Shown: positions 26,604-35,259 of the stretch, one piece after another
Layout of the letters: every line of letters starts with the position of its first letter
Numbering within the stretch: position 1 is the stretch's first letter
NCBI GenBank assembly: GCA_965205735.1
Contig: OZ242179.1
Location: 930,001-994,000, forward strand
DNA from: VXNE01 sp965205735
Lineage (GTDB): Bacteria; Pseudomonadota; Gammaproteobacteria; Pseudomonadales; Azotimanducaceae
DNA length: 64,000 nt
Reading direction: 5' to 3'
The notes under the pieces: generated by a model
Databases searched by the model: none
Told to the model about the DNA's origin: nothing
What the model saw: the letters and a program-made list of their open reading frames with translations, nothing else
Program-made: the position numbers and the translations under genes

Positions 26604-27218
26604 ATGACCAAAATAGTCGCAACGCCCCAGCGATCTGCTGACGCCATCCTGCTCGATGCCCGTCCCCCGCAGGGGTGCTGGAACGAGGTCGACTACCTGT
26701 GGCTCACCGACCGCTGCAACCGCCTGGTGGAGTTCGCGGACGGATGCATCGAGGAACTCCGTGAACCCACCGATTCACACCAGTCCATCCTCATGCTGTT
26801 ATTCCGCCTCTTCGACCAGCGTGTCCGAACCGAAAACGGTATAGCGCTTGTTGCACCGTTGCGGCTCCGCATCCGCGAGGGTCGCTTCCGCGAGCCCGAC
26901 CTGATGGTTCTGCTGGACGCCACCGATTCGCGTCGTCAGGATCGCTATTGGCTTGGTGCCGACATCGTCGTCGAAGTGGTAAGCCCGGACGATCCGGAGC
27001 GCGACTACGGGCAGAAACGCGCGGACTACGCAGACCTCCGCATACCGGAATACTGGATCGTCGATCCCCAGGCCGCCAAGATAACGGTGCTCACGTTTGA
27101 CTGTGACGGATACATCGACCACGGCGTCTTTGGTCCAGGGGATGTCGCCTCCTCGGCCGTGCTCAGCGGTTTCGAACTGTCTGCGTCCAACGTATTCAAC
27201 GCCAGCGCGTTCAGTTGA
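26604..27218 (+). CDS. Uma2-family (DUF820) putative nuclease
   Basis: A 204-residue Uma2/DUF820 protein, the second in the window and only distantly similar to the one at 16584. Core elements: REPDLMVLLDATDSRRQ (metal-binding Asp), GADIVVEVVSPDDPERDYGQ (E-V-V-S strand of the PD-(D/E)xK fold) and IPEYWIVDPQAAKITVL. It has no C-terminal coiled coil. The biochemical role of the family is poorly known. It is followed by an AbrB-type antitoxin gene 41 bp downstream, but no functional tie is established. ATG at 26604 is the first start of the frame. Confidence 0.85.
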   Translation: MTKIVATPQRSADAILLDARPPQGCWNEVDYLWLTDRCNRLVEFADGCIEELREPTDSHQSILMLLFRLFDQRVRTENGIALVAPLRLRIREGRFREPDLMVLLDATDSRRQDRYWLGADIVVEVVSPDDPERDYGQKRADYADLRIPEYWIVDPQAAKITVLTFDCDGYIDHGVFGPGDVASSAVLSGFELSASNVFNASAFS

Positions 27219-27259
27219 TCGCGGAGGGAGGCCAACGGTCGTCAAGCGGGAGCGCAGTC

Positions 27260-27511
27260 ATGACAATCGTCGTTACCGTCACAGCCAAGGGACAGATCAC
27301 CCTACGCAAGCCGTTGCTCAGGCATCTCGGCGTGCGTCCTGGCGACAAGCTCGAAGTGGACTTGCTCAACAACGGGCGAATACAACTAAAGCCCCAACGT
27401 GGAACGCCGATCGATTCAGTTTTCGGCATGCTGGCAAGATCTGGAACTCCGCAGCTCTCGGTCGAGGAGCTAAACGAGGTCGCTGCATCCGGGTGGGCGA
27501 GCGACTCTTGA
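27260..27511 (+). CDS. AbrB/MazE-type antitoxin
   Basis: An 83-residue protein with an N-terminal swapped-hairpin AbrB DNA-binding domain: VTVTAKGQITLRKPLLRHLG, then VRPGDKLEVDLLNNGRIQLKP. The C-terminal part (about residues 50-83) is the likely toxin-binding tail. The ATG at 27260 follows CGGGAGCG. It partners a PIN-domain toxin whose gene overlaps at TTGA (27508-27511) but is now frameshifted. An antitoxin can persist after toxin loss because it is harmless. Confidence 0.87.
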   Translation: MTIVVTVTAKGQITLRKPLLRHLGVRPGDKLEVDLLNNGRIQLKPQRGTPIDSVFGMLARSGTPQLSVEELNEVAASGWASDS

Positions 27512-27927
27512 ACATCACGGCGTATACGAACACTTTGCTTCGCACGGTCGTCAGGACGATCTCGATCAAGCCGCAATCGCCCAAGCGTTGCTGCGGCACG
27601 CGACCGTCATCGCGGTGCCCGTTCCGGTACTCTGCGAACTGTCATGGGTCTTAAGGCGCGGATACGGCTTCAGCGGCGACGAGGTCGCCGAGACCATCAG
27701 TGCCATAGTCGCCGTTGACACCGTCGTCACCGAGCCACCGGTAGTGGATGCTGGTTTGGCCGCATTGGAGGCGGGGGGGAGACTTCGCTGATGGCGTCAT
27801 CGCCTATCAGGGCGAAACCCTTGGCGCCACCGTATTCGCAAGCTTTGATCGCGAGGCTGTCGCTCGAATGAAGAACCATGGATTGGCGGCGGCAGATCCT
27901 TCGGAGCTAGTACTCCGTCAAGTCTAA
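27508..27927 (+). pseudogene. PIN-domain toxin, broken by two frameshifts
   Basis: Read with two corrections, this encodes a full PIN toxin: TTG start overlapping the antitoxin stop, MNITAYTNTLLRTVV, then DDLDQAAIAQALLRHATVIA and CELSWVLRRGYGFSGDEVAE. After the second shift it reads DFADGVIAYQGETLGATVFA and SFDREAVARM. The first shift is near 27558 (one base missing). The second is in a run of seven G near 27774, where six would restore frame. The last codons run into mini-element D at CTAG 27907, which supplies the stop. The Asp-to-Asn change at residue 8 (YTNTLL, where active toxins have DTN-like Asp) also suggests loss of activity. Sequencing error in the G run is possible. Confidence 0.8.
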
Positions 27928-28185
27928 AAATGCGAGCGTAGCTGCGAGGGATTTTTGGTTCCTGGCGAGGCGCGACGACGCCGTGTGGCAGGCCCCACAC
28001 AAGGAGGAGCAACGGAGCCTTCAGCCGGGGAGCGCGAGGGGATACGCCTCGCAAGAAAACAGGCTTCAGCCGGGGAGCGCGAGGGGATACGCCTCGCCTC
28101 GCAAGAAAACAGGCTTCAGCCGGGGAAAACTATCAGGGGCCAAAAAGAACCGCAGATACCCGTAGATTTGGGCTTGACGGAGCAC
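27910..28185. mobile_element. CTAG-targeting palindromic mini-element, family 1, copy D (276 bp)
   Basis: Same orientation as copy C. The left end has one mismatch (GTACTCCGTCAA); the right end is TTGACGGAGCAC; CTAG flanks both. It carries two full internal units containing CTTCAGCCGGGGAGCGCGAG and a partial third, which accounts for its length. It lies at the very end of the broken PIN toxin. Confidence 0.86.
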
Positions 28186-28188
28186 TAG

Positions 28189-28466
28189 TCGGTTAATGTG
28201 GTCGGGTGGCCTACGCACGACGCCGCGCTTCCGCTTCCGGAGATCGCCGCCCGCCTTCGCGACGCGTGCATTCGCGAGTGCCGCCGAGCGCGCCCGGGCG
28301 AGAGTGACGAGCGGGTAGCCGCCGAGCCCGATCTTGGTGGGTCTAAGCGCCGCGTTCTGCCGAACTGACCCTTCGCGCAGCCCGCCGCACGGTCCTTTCT
28401 CAAGGCTCGCCTTGGCCACCCCAACCTCGTTAGCGGTCCAATTTCATCCTCATGTTGGCATTGACG
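28189..28466. other. Gene-free stretch between mini-element D and the receptor 4 promoter
   Basis: About 280 GC-rich bases. I see no open frame with family similarity, no repeat shared with the rest of the window and no structured RNA signature. The frames running through it lack start signals. Confidence 0.5.
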
Positions 28467-28552
28467 TTGACAGCGTGGCATCGTTTGGTGTACTTACCGC
28501 ACGTAGTCACGTGAGAGGACACCGTCGGCCCGGCATTGCGGGCCGACGGTGT
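28467..28552 (+). promoter_or_regulatory. Promoter and 14 bp leader hairpin of TonB receptor 4
   Basis: TTGACA at 28467-28472 and TACTTA at 28491-28496 (18-base spacer). Downstream, ACACCGTCGGCCCG at 28519-28532 pairs perfectly with 28539-28552 across a six-base loop GCATTG. The left arm sequence GAGGACACCGTCGGC is conserved before receptors 1 and 2, where the right arm is less complementary. It could be a protein-binding or attenuating leader, 40 bases before the start codon. Confidence 0.55.
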
Positions 28553-28592
28553 GGTGTGGCAACATTCACTCATTCCACTTTGGAGGGATTTA

Positions 28593-31298
28593 ATGAGTAT
28601 TCATTTCAGGAGCCGGGGACGACTCGGCATTGCGGCATTGGCCGCGATCGGCATGACATTCGGCTTGCCCGCGGCGGCCCAGTCCGACGAGGAAGAAGAA
28701 GCCCGAGGCGGTTCGCTGGTCGAGGAGATCGTGGTCACCGCCACGTACCGCGACACGCAACTGATGGACACGCCGTTGACCATCTCGGCATTAACGGCCG
28801 TCGATATCGAGCAGCGGGGCGTCGAGGATATCAAGAACCTGTTTCTGGCGATCCCCGGATTGAACTACGGCAACGCCACGCAGACATGGCACAGGGTCAC
28901 AGCGCGCGGAGTCGCCCAGTTCAGGGCTCCGACCGGACCGATCGCGATGTATGTGGACAACACACCCGTACAGGGCACGGGCTCCCGGTCGCCGCTGCTT
29001 CCGAATTTCGACCTGGAGCGCATCGAGGTGCTCAAAGGTCCGCAGGGCTCGCTCTACGGCGAAGGCAGCATGGTGGGGGCGATCCGCTACATCACCAGGA
29101 AAGCCAGCCCAGAGGGCTTCGACTGGGCCGTCCAGGCCAGGTTCGAGGACTCGACGCAGTCCAATGACCTCGGGCACCGCATCGACGCCATGGTCAATAT
29201 CCCGCTCGGGGATCGTCTGGCGGCGCGCATCACCCCCTACACGCGCTACAAATCGGGTGTCATCGACAAGATCGGGCCCAAGATCATCGAGGATGTCGAT
29301 TTCGTCGCGGACAAGGGATACAGGGCCCAAATCGCCTTCTATCCCACCGACACGTTGACGATCACCGGGACATCTTCCTATATCTATAGCGATATCGGCG
29401 GCCCCGGGATCGGCTTTCACTGCTACAAGGACTGGCGCCCCGCAGATGCCAATCTCGCGCCGGGCGATTTCGTTCCTTCGATACCGAACTATCCCGTCAT
29501 AGGCGGTTGCGAGAGCGGCCCCAACGGCGGGCACGACGGAGAGACCGGGAGATTCAAGGACGGCCCGGACAGCGTCTACATCACGCACATGGCCTCGCCG
29601 GACTTTGACGACGGCGGAGAGTCGGACACGTGGATCCACAACCTCACCGCCGAATGGGACCTGGGTTGGGCGGCCCTGACGTTTTCCAGCTCGTTCTATG
29701 AGCACAACATCACCTATGCGGAGGAGCAGAGGGTCGGTGGCCGCTTCGGCACCATCAGGATTACCACCGAGGAAATAGCGGCACACCTTGCCAATTTCCC
29801 ACACTTGACGATTACCGACGGTCCTGAGGGAGACCGCAATTCCTACAACGGTTGGAACGACAGGGTCGATAAGATATGCGCGGAGTTGGACCCGCCTTGC
29901 GGCCCCGGCGGATTCTGGGCCCGCAGCAGCGTCCGGCAACACTCGGATCTGAATGAACGCTCGGCCCACGAGGTTCGCCTGGTCTCCACCACGGACAGCC
30001 GGTTGCAGTGGAGCGTCGGTGTCTACTTCCAGGACATCTACAAGCCGCCCGATCCGCGCCTTGCGCAGTATTGCGGCGCGACGGGGCACAACGCCGAGGT
30101 TTCCTACGGTGGTCCGCAGTACGCGGACGTGAAGTGCCGGCACGGGGGCTTCACGTTCGACCCCAACGTCATGACCCCCGAGCAAATGCGGGAGGTCCAC
30201 AGGCGCACACTGGGGACGAATCAGGGTTCCTCGACCTATCAGTTCCGGGATGAGCGTGCGGTCTTCGGCGAGGTGAGCTATCGCCTTAGCGATCAGTTCG
30301 AGATCCTGGGTGGAGCGCGCTACGCGGATAGTTCGTTCGAACTGTACGCCGGACCGGGCGGCGATTGGCACCCGTTCGAGAACACGAAGCAACAGGGCGA
30401 GACACAGGAGCAGCAAAAGGCCGCGCCGAAGGTCACCCTCACCTGGCGGCCCAACAACAACGTGATGATCTACGGCACGTGGGCGACCGCGTTCCGCTCC
30501 GGAGGCGTAAACACCCGGCTCTCGGGCCAGGTTACCGTGTATGAGGAACTGGCCGCCAAGGGCGTCGCCCGCGCCGCCGAGCTCGCCGAACGGGCCAAGG
30601 AACTGCTGACGTTCGAGGGTGACGATATAGAGACCCTTGAGCTCGGAATCAAGACGACGGTCTGGGATGGACGGCTCGATGTCACGCTGAACGTGTATGA
30701 CACGGCAATCGACAACGCGGTCGTCACTACCAGTGTCAGCTTCCCGGCCCTGGTGGATCCCGACGACCCGGACAGATTCCAGCCGTATGACTTCACCGTC
30801 AACGACAACGTCGGAAGAGGCGCATCCCGCGGCCTCGAGTTCGAGGTGCGGGGCCAGTTGACCGACGCGTTGAGCACGCACTTCGGCGGCGCGTGGGTCC
30901 CCGATGCGGAAACCCTGGCGCAGGAGGGGGGCGCGCCCATAGGCGGGGGAGCACGGAGCATCAACATCGATCCGGGCAACCGCATCGAGTTGACGCCCGT
31001 ACTGAGCTATTTCGCCTCGTTGATGTATGACTTCGAGCTCTTCGGCAACGATGCTACGTTGCGCGGCGATGTCTACCACAGGGGCGACGAGGTGTACCGG
31101 ACGCAGAACAACGAGCGGCCGACGCCAACCTATACGTTCGTGAATGTGAAGCTCCTGCTGAGACGCGATAACACCGAGTACGGCTTCTATGTCAAGAATC
31201 TCAACGATGCGATAGGCATCTATGCGGTCGGCGACAGCGGCTATCACGGCTTCAACCCGCCGCGGGCATTCGGGTTCGAGTTCACCTATACCCCGTAG
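28593..31298 (+). CDS. TonB-dependent outer-membrane receptor 4
   Basis: A 901-residue receptor. The ATG at 28593 follows TGGAGGGATTTA; the upstream in-frame ATG at 28536 lies inside the leader hairpin and is rejected. Signal peptide ends GLPAAAQS (AxA). VEEIVVTATYRDTQL and FDLERIEVLKGPQGSLYGEG define the TonB box and plug. The barrel ends FGFEFTYTP. It is closest to receptor 3, but keeps the longer extracellular loop around residues 395-440 that receptors 1 and 2 also have (GGRFGTIRITTEEIAAHLAN). That makes it look intermediate between the two pairs. The ligand is unknown. Confidence 0.92.
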   Translation: MSIHFRSRGRLGIAALAAIGMTFGLPAAAQSDEEEEARGGSLVEEIVVTATYRDTQLMDTPLTISALTAVDIEQRGVEDIKNLFLAIPGLNYGNATQTWHRVTARGVAQFRAPTGPIAMYVDNTPVQGTGSRSPLLPNFDLERIEVLKGPQGSLYGEGSMVGAIRYITRKASPEGFDWAVQARFEDSTQSNDLGHRIDAMVNIPLGDRLAARITPYTRYKSGVIDKIGPKIIEDVDFVADKGYRAQIAFYPTDTLTITGTSSYIYSDIGGPGIGFHCYKDWRPADANLAPGDFVPSIPNYPVIGGCESGPNGGHDGETGRFKDGPDSVYITHMASPDFDDGGESDTWIHNLTAEWDLGWAALTFSSSFYEHNITYAEEQRVGGRFGTIRITTEEIAAHLANFPHLTITDGPEGDRNSYNGWNDRVDKICAELDPPCGPGGFWARSSVRQHSDLNERSAHEVRLVSTTDSRLQWSVGVYFQDIYKPPDPRLAQYCGATGHNAEVSYGGPQYADVKCRHGGFTFDPNVMTPEQMREVHRRTLGTNQGSSTYQFRDERAVFGEVSYRLSDQFEILGGARYADSSFELYAGPGGDWHPFENTKQQGETQEQQKAAPKVTLTWRPNNNVMIYGTWATAFRSGGVNTRLSGQVTVYEELAAKGVARAAELAERAKELLTFEGDDIETLELGIKTTVWDGRLDVTLNVYDTAIDNAVVTTSVSFPALVDPDDPDRFQPYDFTVNDNVGRGASRGLEFEVRGQLTDALSTHFGGAWVPDAETLAQEGGAPIGGGARSINIDPGNRIELTPVLSYFASLMYDFELFGNDATLRGDVYHRGDEVYRTQNNERPTPTYTFVNVKLLLRRDNTEYGFYVKNLNDAIGIYAVGDSGYHGFNPPRAFGFEFTYTP

Positions 31299-31330
31299 CA
31301 CGCAGCACTTGCTGAGTTGATTCTTAGCGC

Positions 31331-31362
31331 AGCCCGCACCATTTGGTGCGGGCTGTTTTTTT
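31331..31362 (+). terminator. Rho-independent terminator of TonB receptor 4
   Basis: AGCCCGCACC/GGTGCGGGCT stem with ATTT loop and T run, matching the other three receptor terminators. Confidence 0.92.
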
Positions 31363-31443
31363 GCAGAGGACGTTGGCCTGAAGTCACGGACGAACGCGCC
31401 TTGCAGGCCCTGTTCGTGCGAAAGTTCTAGCGTCGCAAGCTTC

Positions 31444-31538
31444 CATGGAACAACACTGCCACCACCGCTGGAGGAGTTGCAACGTGGAAGTTCCCTGGGC
31501 GTCACGGGCGCACTGTAATCCAGTGGGCTGAAGGCTCC
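31444..31538. repeat. Short dispersed repeat, second copy (uninterrupted)
   Basis: It matches 1305-1356 joined to 1620-1663. Here the junction reads TTCCCTGGGCGTC, where the other copy has CTAG filled by mini-element A, so this is a near-empty-site form differing by one base (CTGG). It ends at the stop codon of the EthD gene. Confidence 0.8.
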
Positions 31539-31840
31539 TAGAGGATAACGACCTCTTCCACTGCCAGCGCCACCATCCGCGAGATGTCCGTCAGCGTCTC
31601 TTCGAGCGCCACGATCCGGCACCCTTCCTGGGCCAACGAAAAGGGCTCTCCGTACCAAAGGCTGGCCATGCCGTCGAATGCCGGCTCCCTTCCGGCCCGA
31701 TATAGCCCCAATCGGCAATAGGCCTGTACATAGCGGCGAACGCCCGGCAAATCCGCCACCTGCGGGCCGACTCCGCGCCGCCACTCTCCCTGGAATTGCT
31801 CCGCCGTGAGATCGGGGTTTCGTTTGACGAGCGCGAGCAC
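31538..31840 (-). CDS. EthD-domain (dimeric alpha/beta barrel) protein
   Basis: A small protein of about 100 residues with the ferredoxin-like EthD fold: VLALVKRNPDLTAEQFQGEW, then VADLPGVRRYVQAYCRLGLY and FDGMASLWYG. EthD-type proteins are small dimeric proteins often adjacent to oxidoreductases; their roles are mostly accessory or unknown. The chosen GTG at 31840 sits just before the domain, with GGAG 9 bases upstream. The longer frame to 31990 adds 50 residues unlike the family and overlaps the divergent gene's start, so it is rejected. Related truncated sequence lies at 35446-35594. Confidence 0.75.
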   Translation of the reverse strand: MLALVKRNPDLTAEQFQGEWRRGVGPQVADLPGVRRYVQAYCRLGLYRAGREPAFDGMASLWYGEPFSLAQEGCRIVALEETLTDISRMVALAVEEVVIL

Positions 31841-31977
31841 CTTGCGCGGCTCCGGCCCGGTTGGGGTGTCGTCACCGGCAGGTGAGCGTGCGTTGAGCCG
31901 GTCTCGACAATAAGTGTCGGCGTCGCAATGGGTTACTCTTGCTACTCGCAAGAGAACACGTAGGGAGCTAGGAGAAC

Positions 31978-33084
31978 ATGTCCGAACCACTGAAAATTGG
32001 CCTCATCGGCTCGGGAGGCATTGCCAATCGACACCTGACCGCCTTCCTCAAGCATCGCGATCGCGTACAGCTCATGGCCGTATGCGATATCGTCGAAGAC
32101 GCCGCCCGGGACTACGCCGGGCGGGCCGGTGTCGAGGCCGTCTATCTGGACGCCGACGAAATGCTGCGCGAGGCGGACATCGAAGCGGTGGACATCTGCA
32201 CCTCGCACAACACGCACGCGCCGCTGGCCGTTGCCGCGGCGCGAGCCGGCAAACATGTGATCGTCGAGAAAGCGATGGCGCCCACGCTGCAAGGTTGCCG
32301 GGACATGATTGACGCGGCCGATGAGGCGGGCGTGATCCTCATGATCGCTCAGCACCTGCGTTATTCCCCCGAAGCCCGCGCGGCGAAGCGTCTCATCGAG
32401 GACGGCAAGATGGGCGAGATTCAAGCCGTTCGAACCCACCTGATGGGGGGAGGAAACGCTCGCCCTCGGGAAGGACATTGGATGGACGACCGCAACCGAG
32501 GCGGTGGCATGCTAATGGTCACCAGCGTGCATCACCTCGATCTGCTGCGTTATTACGTCGGCAACGTCAAACGGGTGACGGCGGTCTGCAAGTCGCTGTC
32601 GCCGCACTTGCAGAATGGCGCCGAAGACCTGGTCTCCGCGACCCTAGAATTCGAGAACGGCGCTATTGGCAACGTGTTCGGCATAGGGAGTTCGTTGGCC
32701 CCCGAAGGGAGGGGGTATATGCTGATTGGCAGCAAGGGGACGTTGCATTCGACGATGCCGGTGGCGGGCCAAAGCGACGCGAGCCCGACGCGGCACTTCG
32801 GCACCCTCATGTTTTCGCTCAAGGGGGCAGAACTGAATCCACGCAACGCGCGCGATCGGCAGAGGATAATAAATCCGCCGTTCGAGCCCCTCGACACAAG
32901 CGATATCGATCTACCGACGCCGGACTACTTCGTCAATGAGATCCTGCACTTCGCGGAGTGCTGCGGGACGGGCACGGAACCTGTCAGCAGCGGTCGGGAC
33001 AACATCGAAACCATCAAGATCATCATGGGTATCTTCGAGTCGTCCCGGAGGGGAGGTCAGCCCGTCGACCTCGACGATCTCTAG
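31978..33084 (+). CDS. Gfo/Idh/MocA-family oxidoreductase
   Basis: A 368-residue paralogue of the 17316 gene. Rossmann start IGLIGSGGIANRHLTAFLKH; cofactor and substrate domain GGGMLMVTSVHHLDLLRYYV; ending VDLDDL. The family catalytic motif EKP reads EKAMA here (Pro to Ala), while Lys is kept; this may alter cofactor positioning. ATG at 31978 has AGGAGAAC directly upstream. It is followed by the periplasmic binding protein 89 bp downstream on the same strand. The pair could serve uptake and oxidation of one compound, but that is inference. Confidence 0.9.
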   Translation: MSEPLKIGLIGSGGIANRHLTAFLKHRDRVQLMAVCDIVEDAARDYAGRAGVEAVYLDADEMLREADIEAVDICTSHNTHAPLAVAAARAGKHVIVEKAMAPTLQGCRDMIDAADEAGVILMIAQHLRYSPEARAAKRLIEDGKMGEIQAVRTHLMGGGNARPREGHWMDDRNRGGGMLMVTSVHHLDLLRYYVGNVKRVTAVCKSLSPHLQNGAEDLVSATLEFENGAIGNVFGIGSSLAPEGRGYMLIGSKGTLHSTMPVAGQSDASPTRHFGTLMFSLKGAELNPRNARDRQRIINPPFEPLDTSDIDLPTPDYFVNEILHFAECCGTGTEPVSSGRDNIETIKIIMGIFESSRRGGQPVDLDDL

Positions 33085-33172
33085 CGACTCGGCAATCGCT
33101 GCGGCCGCCCTATTCTCCCGATCGCGGGGTCGTGCCTTACAATGGCGCGAACCATCGCCTGACCGGACAATC

Positions 33173-35056
33173 ATGCAGCCGACGGGTTTCCGATGGCCCG
33201 CGCTTAGCCTGATATGCGCGATTGCGCTCGCGGCGCCGGCATGGTCCGGAGAACCGAGCCATGGCTTCTCGTATTTCGGGGATCTGAAGTATCCACCGGA
33301 CATGGCCCACTTCGATTACGTCAATGCACAAGCCCCGAAAGGCGGGCGCGTTAACGTCGGCAGCATCAGCACATTCAACAATCTGAATCCGTATGTGGAC
33401 AAGGGCAATCTTGCCCACTACATCAGTCCCAGATACGGATCGGGCTCCTACATCTACGATCCCCTGATGCGCCGGGGGGAGGACGAGCTGGCATCATACT
33501 ACTGCTGGCTCGCCGAGAGCGTGGAGGTTGCCGACGATTACAGCTGGGTGACGTACAAACTGCGTGAAAACGCCCGCTGGCACGACGGTCGACCGGTGAC
33601 CATGGAGGACGTGCTGTGGACCTTCGACATGATCAAGCGCAAAGGATCGATAACGTGGAAGCAGGAGTACCAGGACGTAGTTCGGCTGGAGCAGGTCGAC
33701 GCTTGGTCGTTCAGGTTCCACTTCAGTGAGACTGCCGAAAGGACACCATACCTCATCATCCTGACCGCCTCGTTCGCACCCCTGCCCAAACACTTCTGGG
33801 AAGGTAGAGCGTTCGACGCAACGACCCTCGAACTCCCGTTGGGCAACGGTCCATACCGTATCGAGTCAATCGATCCCGGCCACAAGGTGGTGTTCGAGCG
33901 CGTGCGCGACTACTGGGGCAAGGATCTCAACCTCGCCGTCGGTCATTTCAACTTCGATTACATCGATCTCACCTACTTCTACGGCAAGAGCGTGTTGCTC
34001 CAGGCAATGCGGGCCGGCTTACTCGACTTCTACTTCGAAGAGAACGAAAACGATTTCGCCACGGCCTACGACTTCGACGGTTATCGCAAAGGGCGGTTCA
34101 GGAAAGAGACCTACAGGATGGGGTACTCCTACGGCATGCACTTTGGCGTGGTCTTCAATACCCGCAGGGTACCGTTCAACGACATCCGCGTGCGCGAGGC
34201 GCTAACCCTCGCCTACAACTTCGAGTGGGCCAATCGCGTCTACTGGCACAGCGGTATGGCCCGCAACAACAGCTATTTCATCCGCTCGGGATTGCAGGCC
34301 ATGGGGTTGCCGTCTGCCGAAGAGCTGGAGTTGCTCCGACCGTTCCGCGGGCAGATTCCCGAACCGATTTTCACAGATCCCGTGGAGTTGCCCCAAAACG
34401 ATGGTTTTGGCCGCAATCGAGACACGTTGCTCCGAGCCGATGCGCTGCTGGAAGAAGCGGGCTGGGTCGTCAGGGATTTTGGGCGCGTACACGCGGTCAC
34501 CGGCGAACCTTTGACGCTGGAGTTCCTGGTCACCTATCGGGATCACGAACGGATGCTGGTGCCCTTCGTGGAGAATCTGACGCGCCTGGGCATCCATGCG
34601 GTGTTGCGCAGGGTGGAGGGCAACCTGATGACCAATCGCCTGCGGAAATACGACTTCGACGCGACCGTGCGCAAGCTCCGCGTGGGGGAGATGCCGGACC
34701 GCCACCGCCTGCGTACTCAGTTCACTTCCCGGTATGCAGATTTGCCCAGTATGAGGAACTACGCGGGCATCAAGAACTCCGCCATCGACTTTCTGGTGGA
34801 GAAGATCCTCCAATCGGACACGGAAGAGGCGATGTACACCGCCGGGCGCGCCCTGGATCGTATATTGCTCCACAACTTCTACGTGATTCCGGATGGCTAT
34901 CCGGTCGGACGCCACGTGGTGTACTGGGACCGTATCCGTCATCCACCCCTTGGGATCGCGCACATGAACTGGACCGGATTTCCTCACTTGTGGTGGCTGG
35001 AAGAGGACAAGAGCGCCCGGGTTGACGCGGACGTCGCCGAGTTGGACGAGAGCTAG
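33173..35056 (+). CDS. Periplasmic ABC solute-binding protein, family 5 (YejA-like)
   Basis: A 627-residue substrate-binding protein of the peptide/oligopeptide family 5. The ATG at 33173 opens a signal peptide (PALSLICAIALAAPAWSG). The mature start SHGFSYFGDLKYPPDMAHFD followed by APKGGRV is characteristic of YejA-type proteins, which deliver peptides or microcin C-like compounds to an inner-membrane ABC importer. Further family landmarks are LRENARWHDGRPVTMEDVLW and NTRRVPFNDIRVREAL. No permease or ATPase genes follow, so the transporter must be encoded elsewhere. The stop codon is part of a CTAG that starts a tandem repeat (35053), so the original 3' end may have been altered. Confidence 0.9.
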   Translation: MQPTGFRWPALSLICAIALAAPAWSGEPSHGFSYFGDLKYPPDMAHFDYVNAQAPKGGRVNVGSISTFNNLNPYVDKGNLAHYISPRYGSGSYIYDPLMRRGEDELASYYCWLAESVEVADDYSWVTYKLRENARWHDGRPVTMEDVLWTFDMIKRKGSITWKQEYQDVVRLEQVDAWSFRFHFSETAERTPYLIILTASFAPLPKHFWEGRAFDATTLELPLGNGPYRIESIDPGHKVVFERVRDYWGKDLNLAVGHFNFDYIDLTYFYGKSVLLQAMRAGLLDFYFEENENDFATAYDFDGYRKGRFRKETYRMGYSYGMHFGVVFNTRRVPFNDIRVREALTLAYNFEWANRVYWHSGMARNNSYFIRSGLQAMGLPSAEELELLRPFRGQIPEPIFTDPVELPQNDGFGRNRDTLLRADALLEEAGWVVRDFGRVHAVTGEPLTLEFLVTYRDHERMLVPFVENLTRLGIHAVLRRVEGNLMTNRLRKYDFDATVRKLRVGEMPDRHRLRTQFTSRYADLPSMRNYAGIKNSAIDFLVEKILQSDTEEAMYTAGRALDRILLHNFYVIPDGYPVGRHVVYWDRIRHPPLGIAHMNWTGFPHLWWLEEDKSARVDADVAELDES

Positions 35057-35259
35057 CAGACTGTCGGACTTGCCGCACCAGCGGCAAGATCGACAAGATG
35101 ATAGGTGGGCTTGGGCGGGGGTAAAACACGGCACCCGCAAGGGCGACGGATTTTGTGGCGCTAGCAGACTGCGACTTGCCGCACCAGCGGGACCGACGGA
35201 TAGGTGGGCTTGGGCGGGGGTAAAACACGGCGCCCGCAAGGGCGACGGATTTTGTGGCG
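35053..35259. repeat. Two tandem CTAG-bounded repeat units (108 and 99 bp)
   Basis: Unit 1 (35053-35160) and unit 2 (35161-35259) share CTAGCAGACTG, GACTTGCCGCACCAGCGG, TAGGTGGGCTTGGGCGGGGG and CGACGGATTTTGTGGCG. Each begins with CTAG, and a third CTAG follows at 35260. No coding potential. The layout looks like adjacent insertions, or an unequal duplication, at a CTAG hot spot. Confidence 0.8.

Noticed and set aside
28791..31784. Minus-strand open frame of nearly 1000 codons
   Set aside because: Exactly antisense to TonB receptor 4; its codons mirror the receptor sequence, with no domain similarity.
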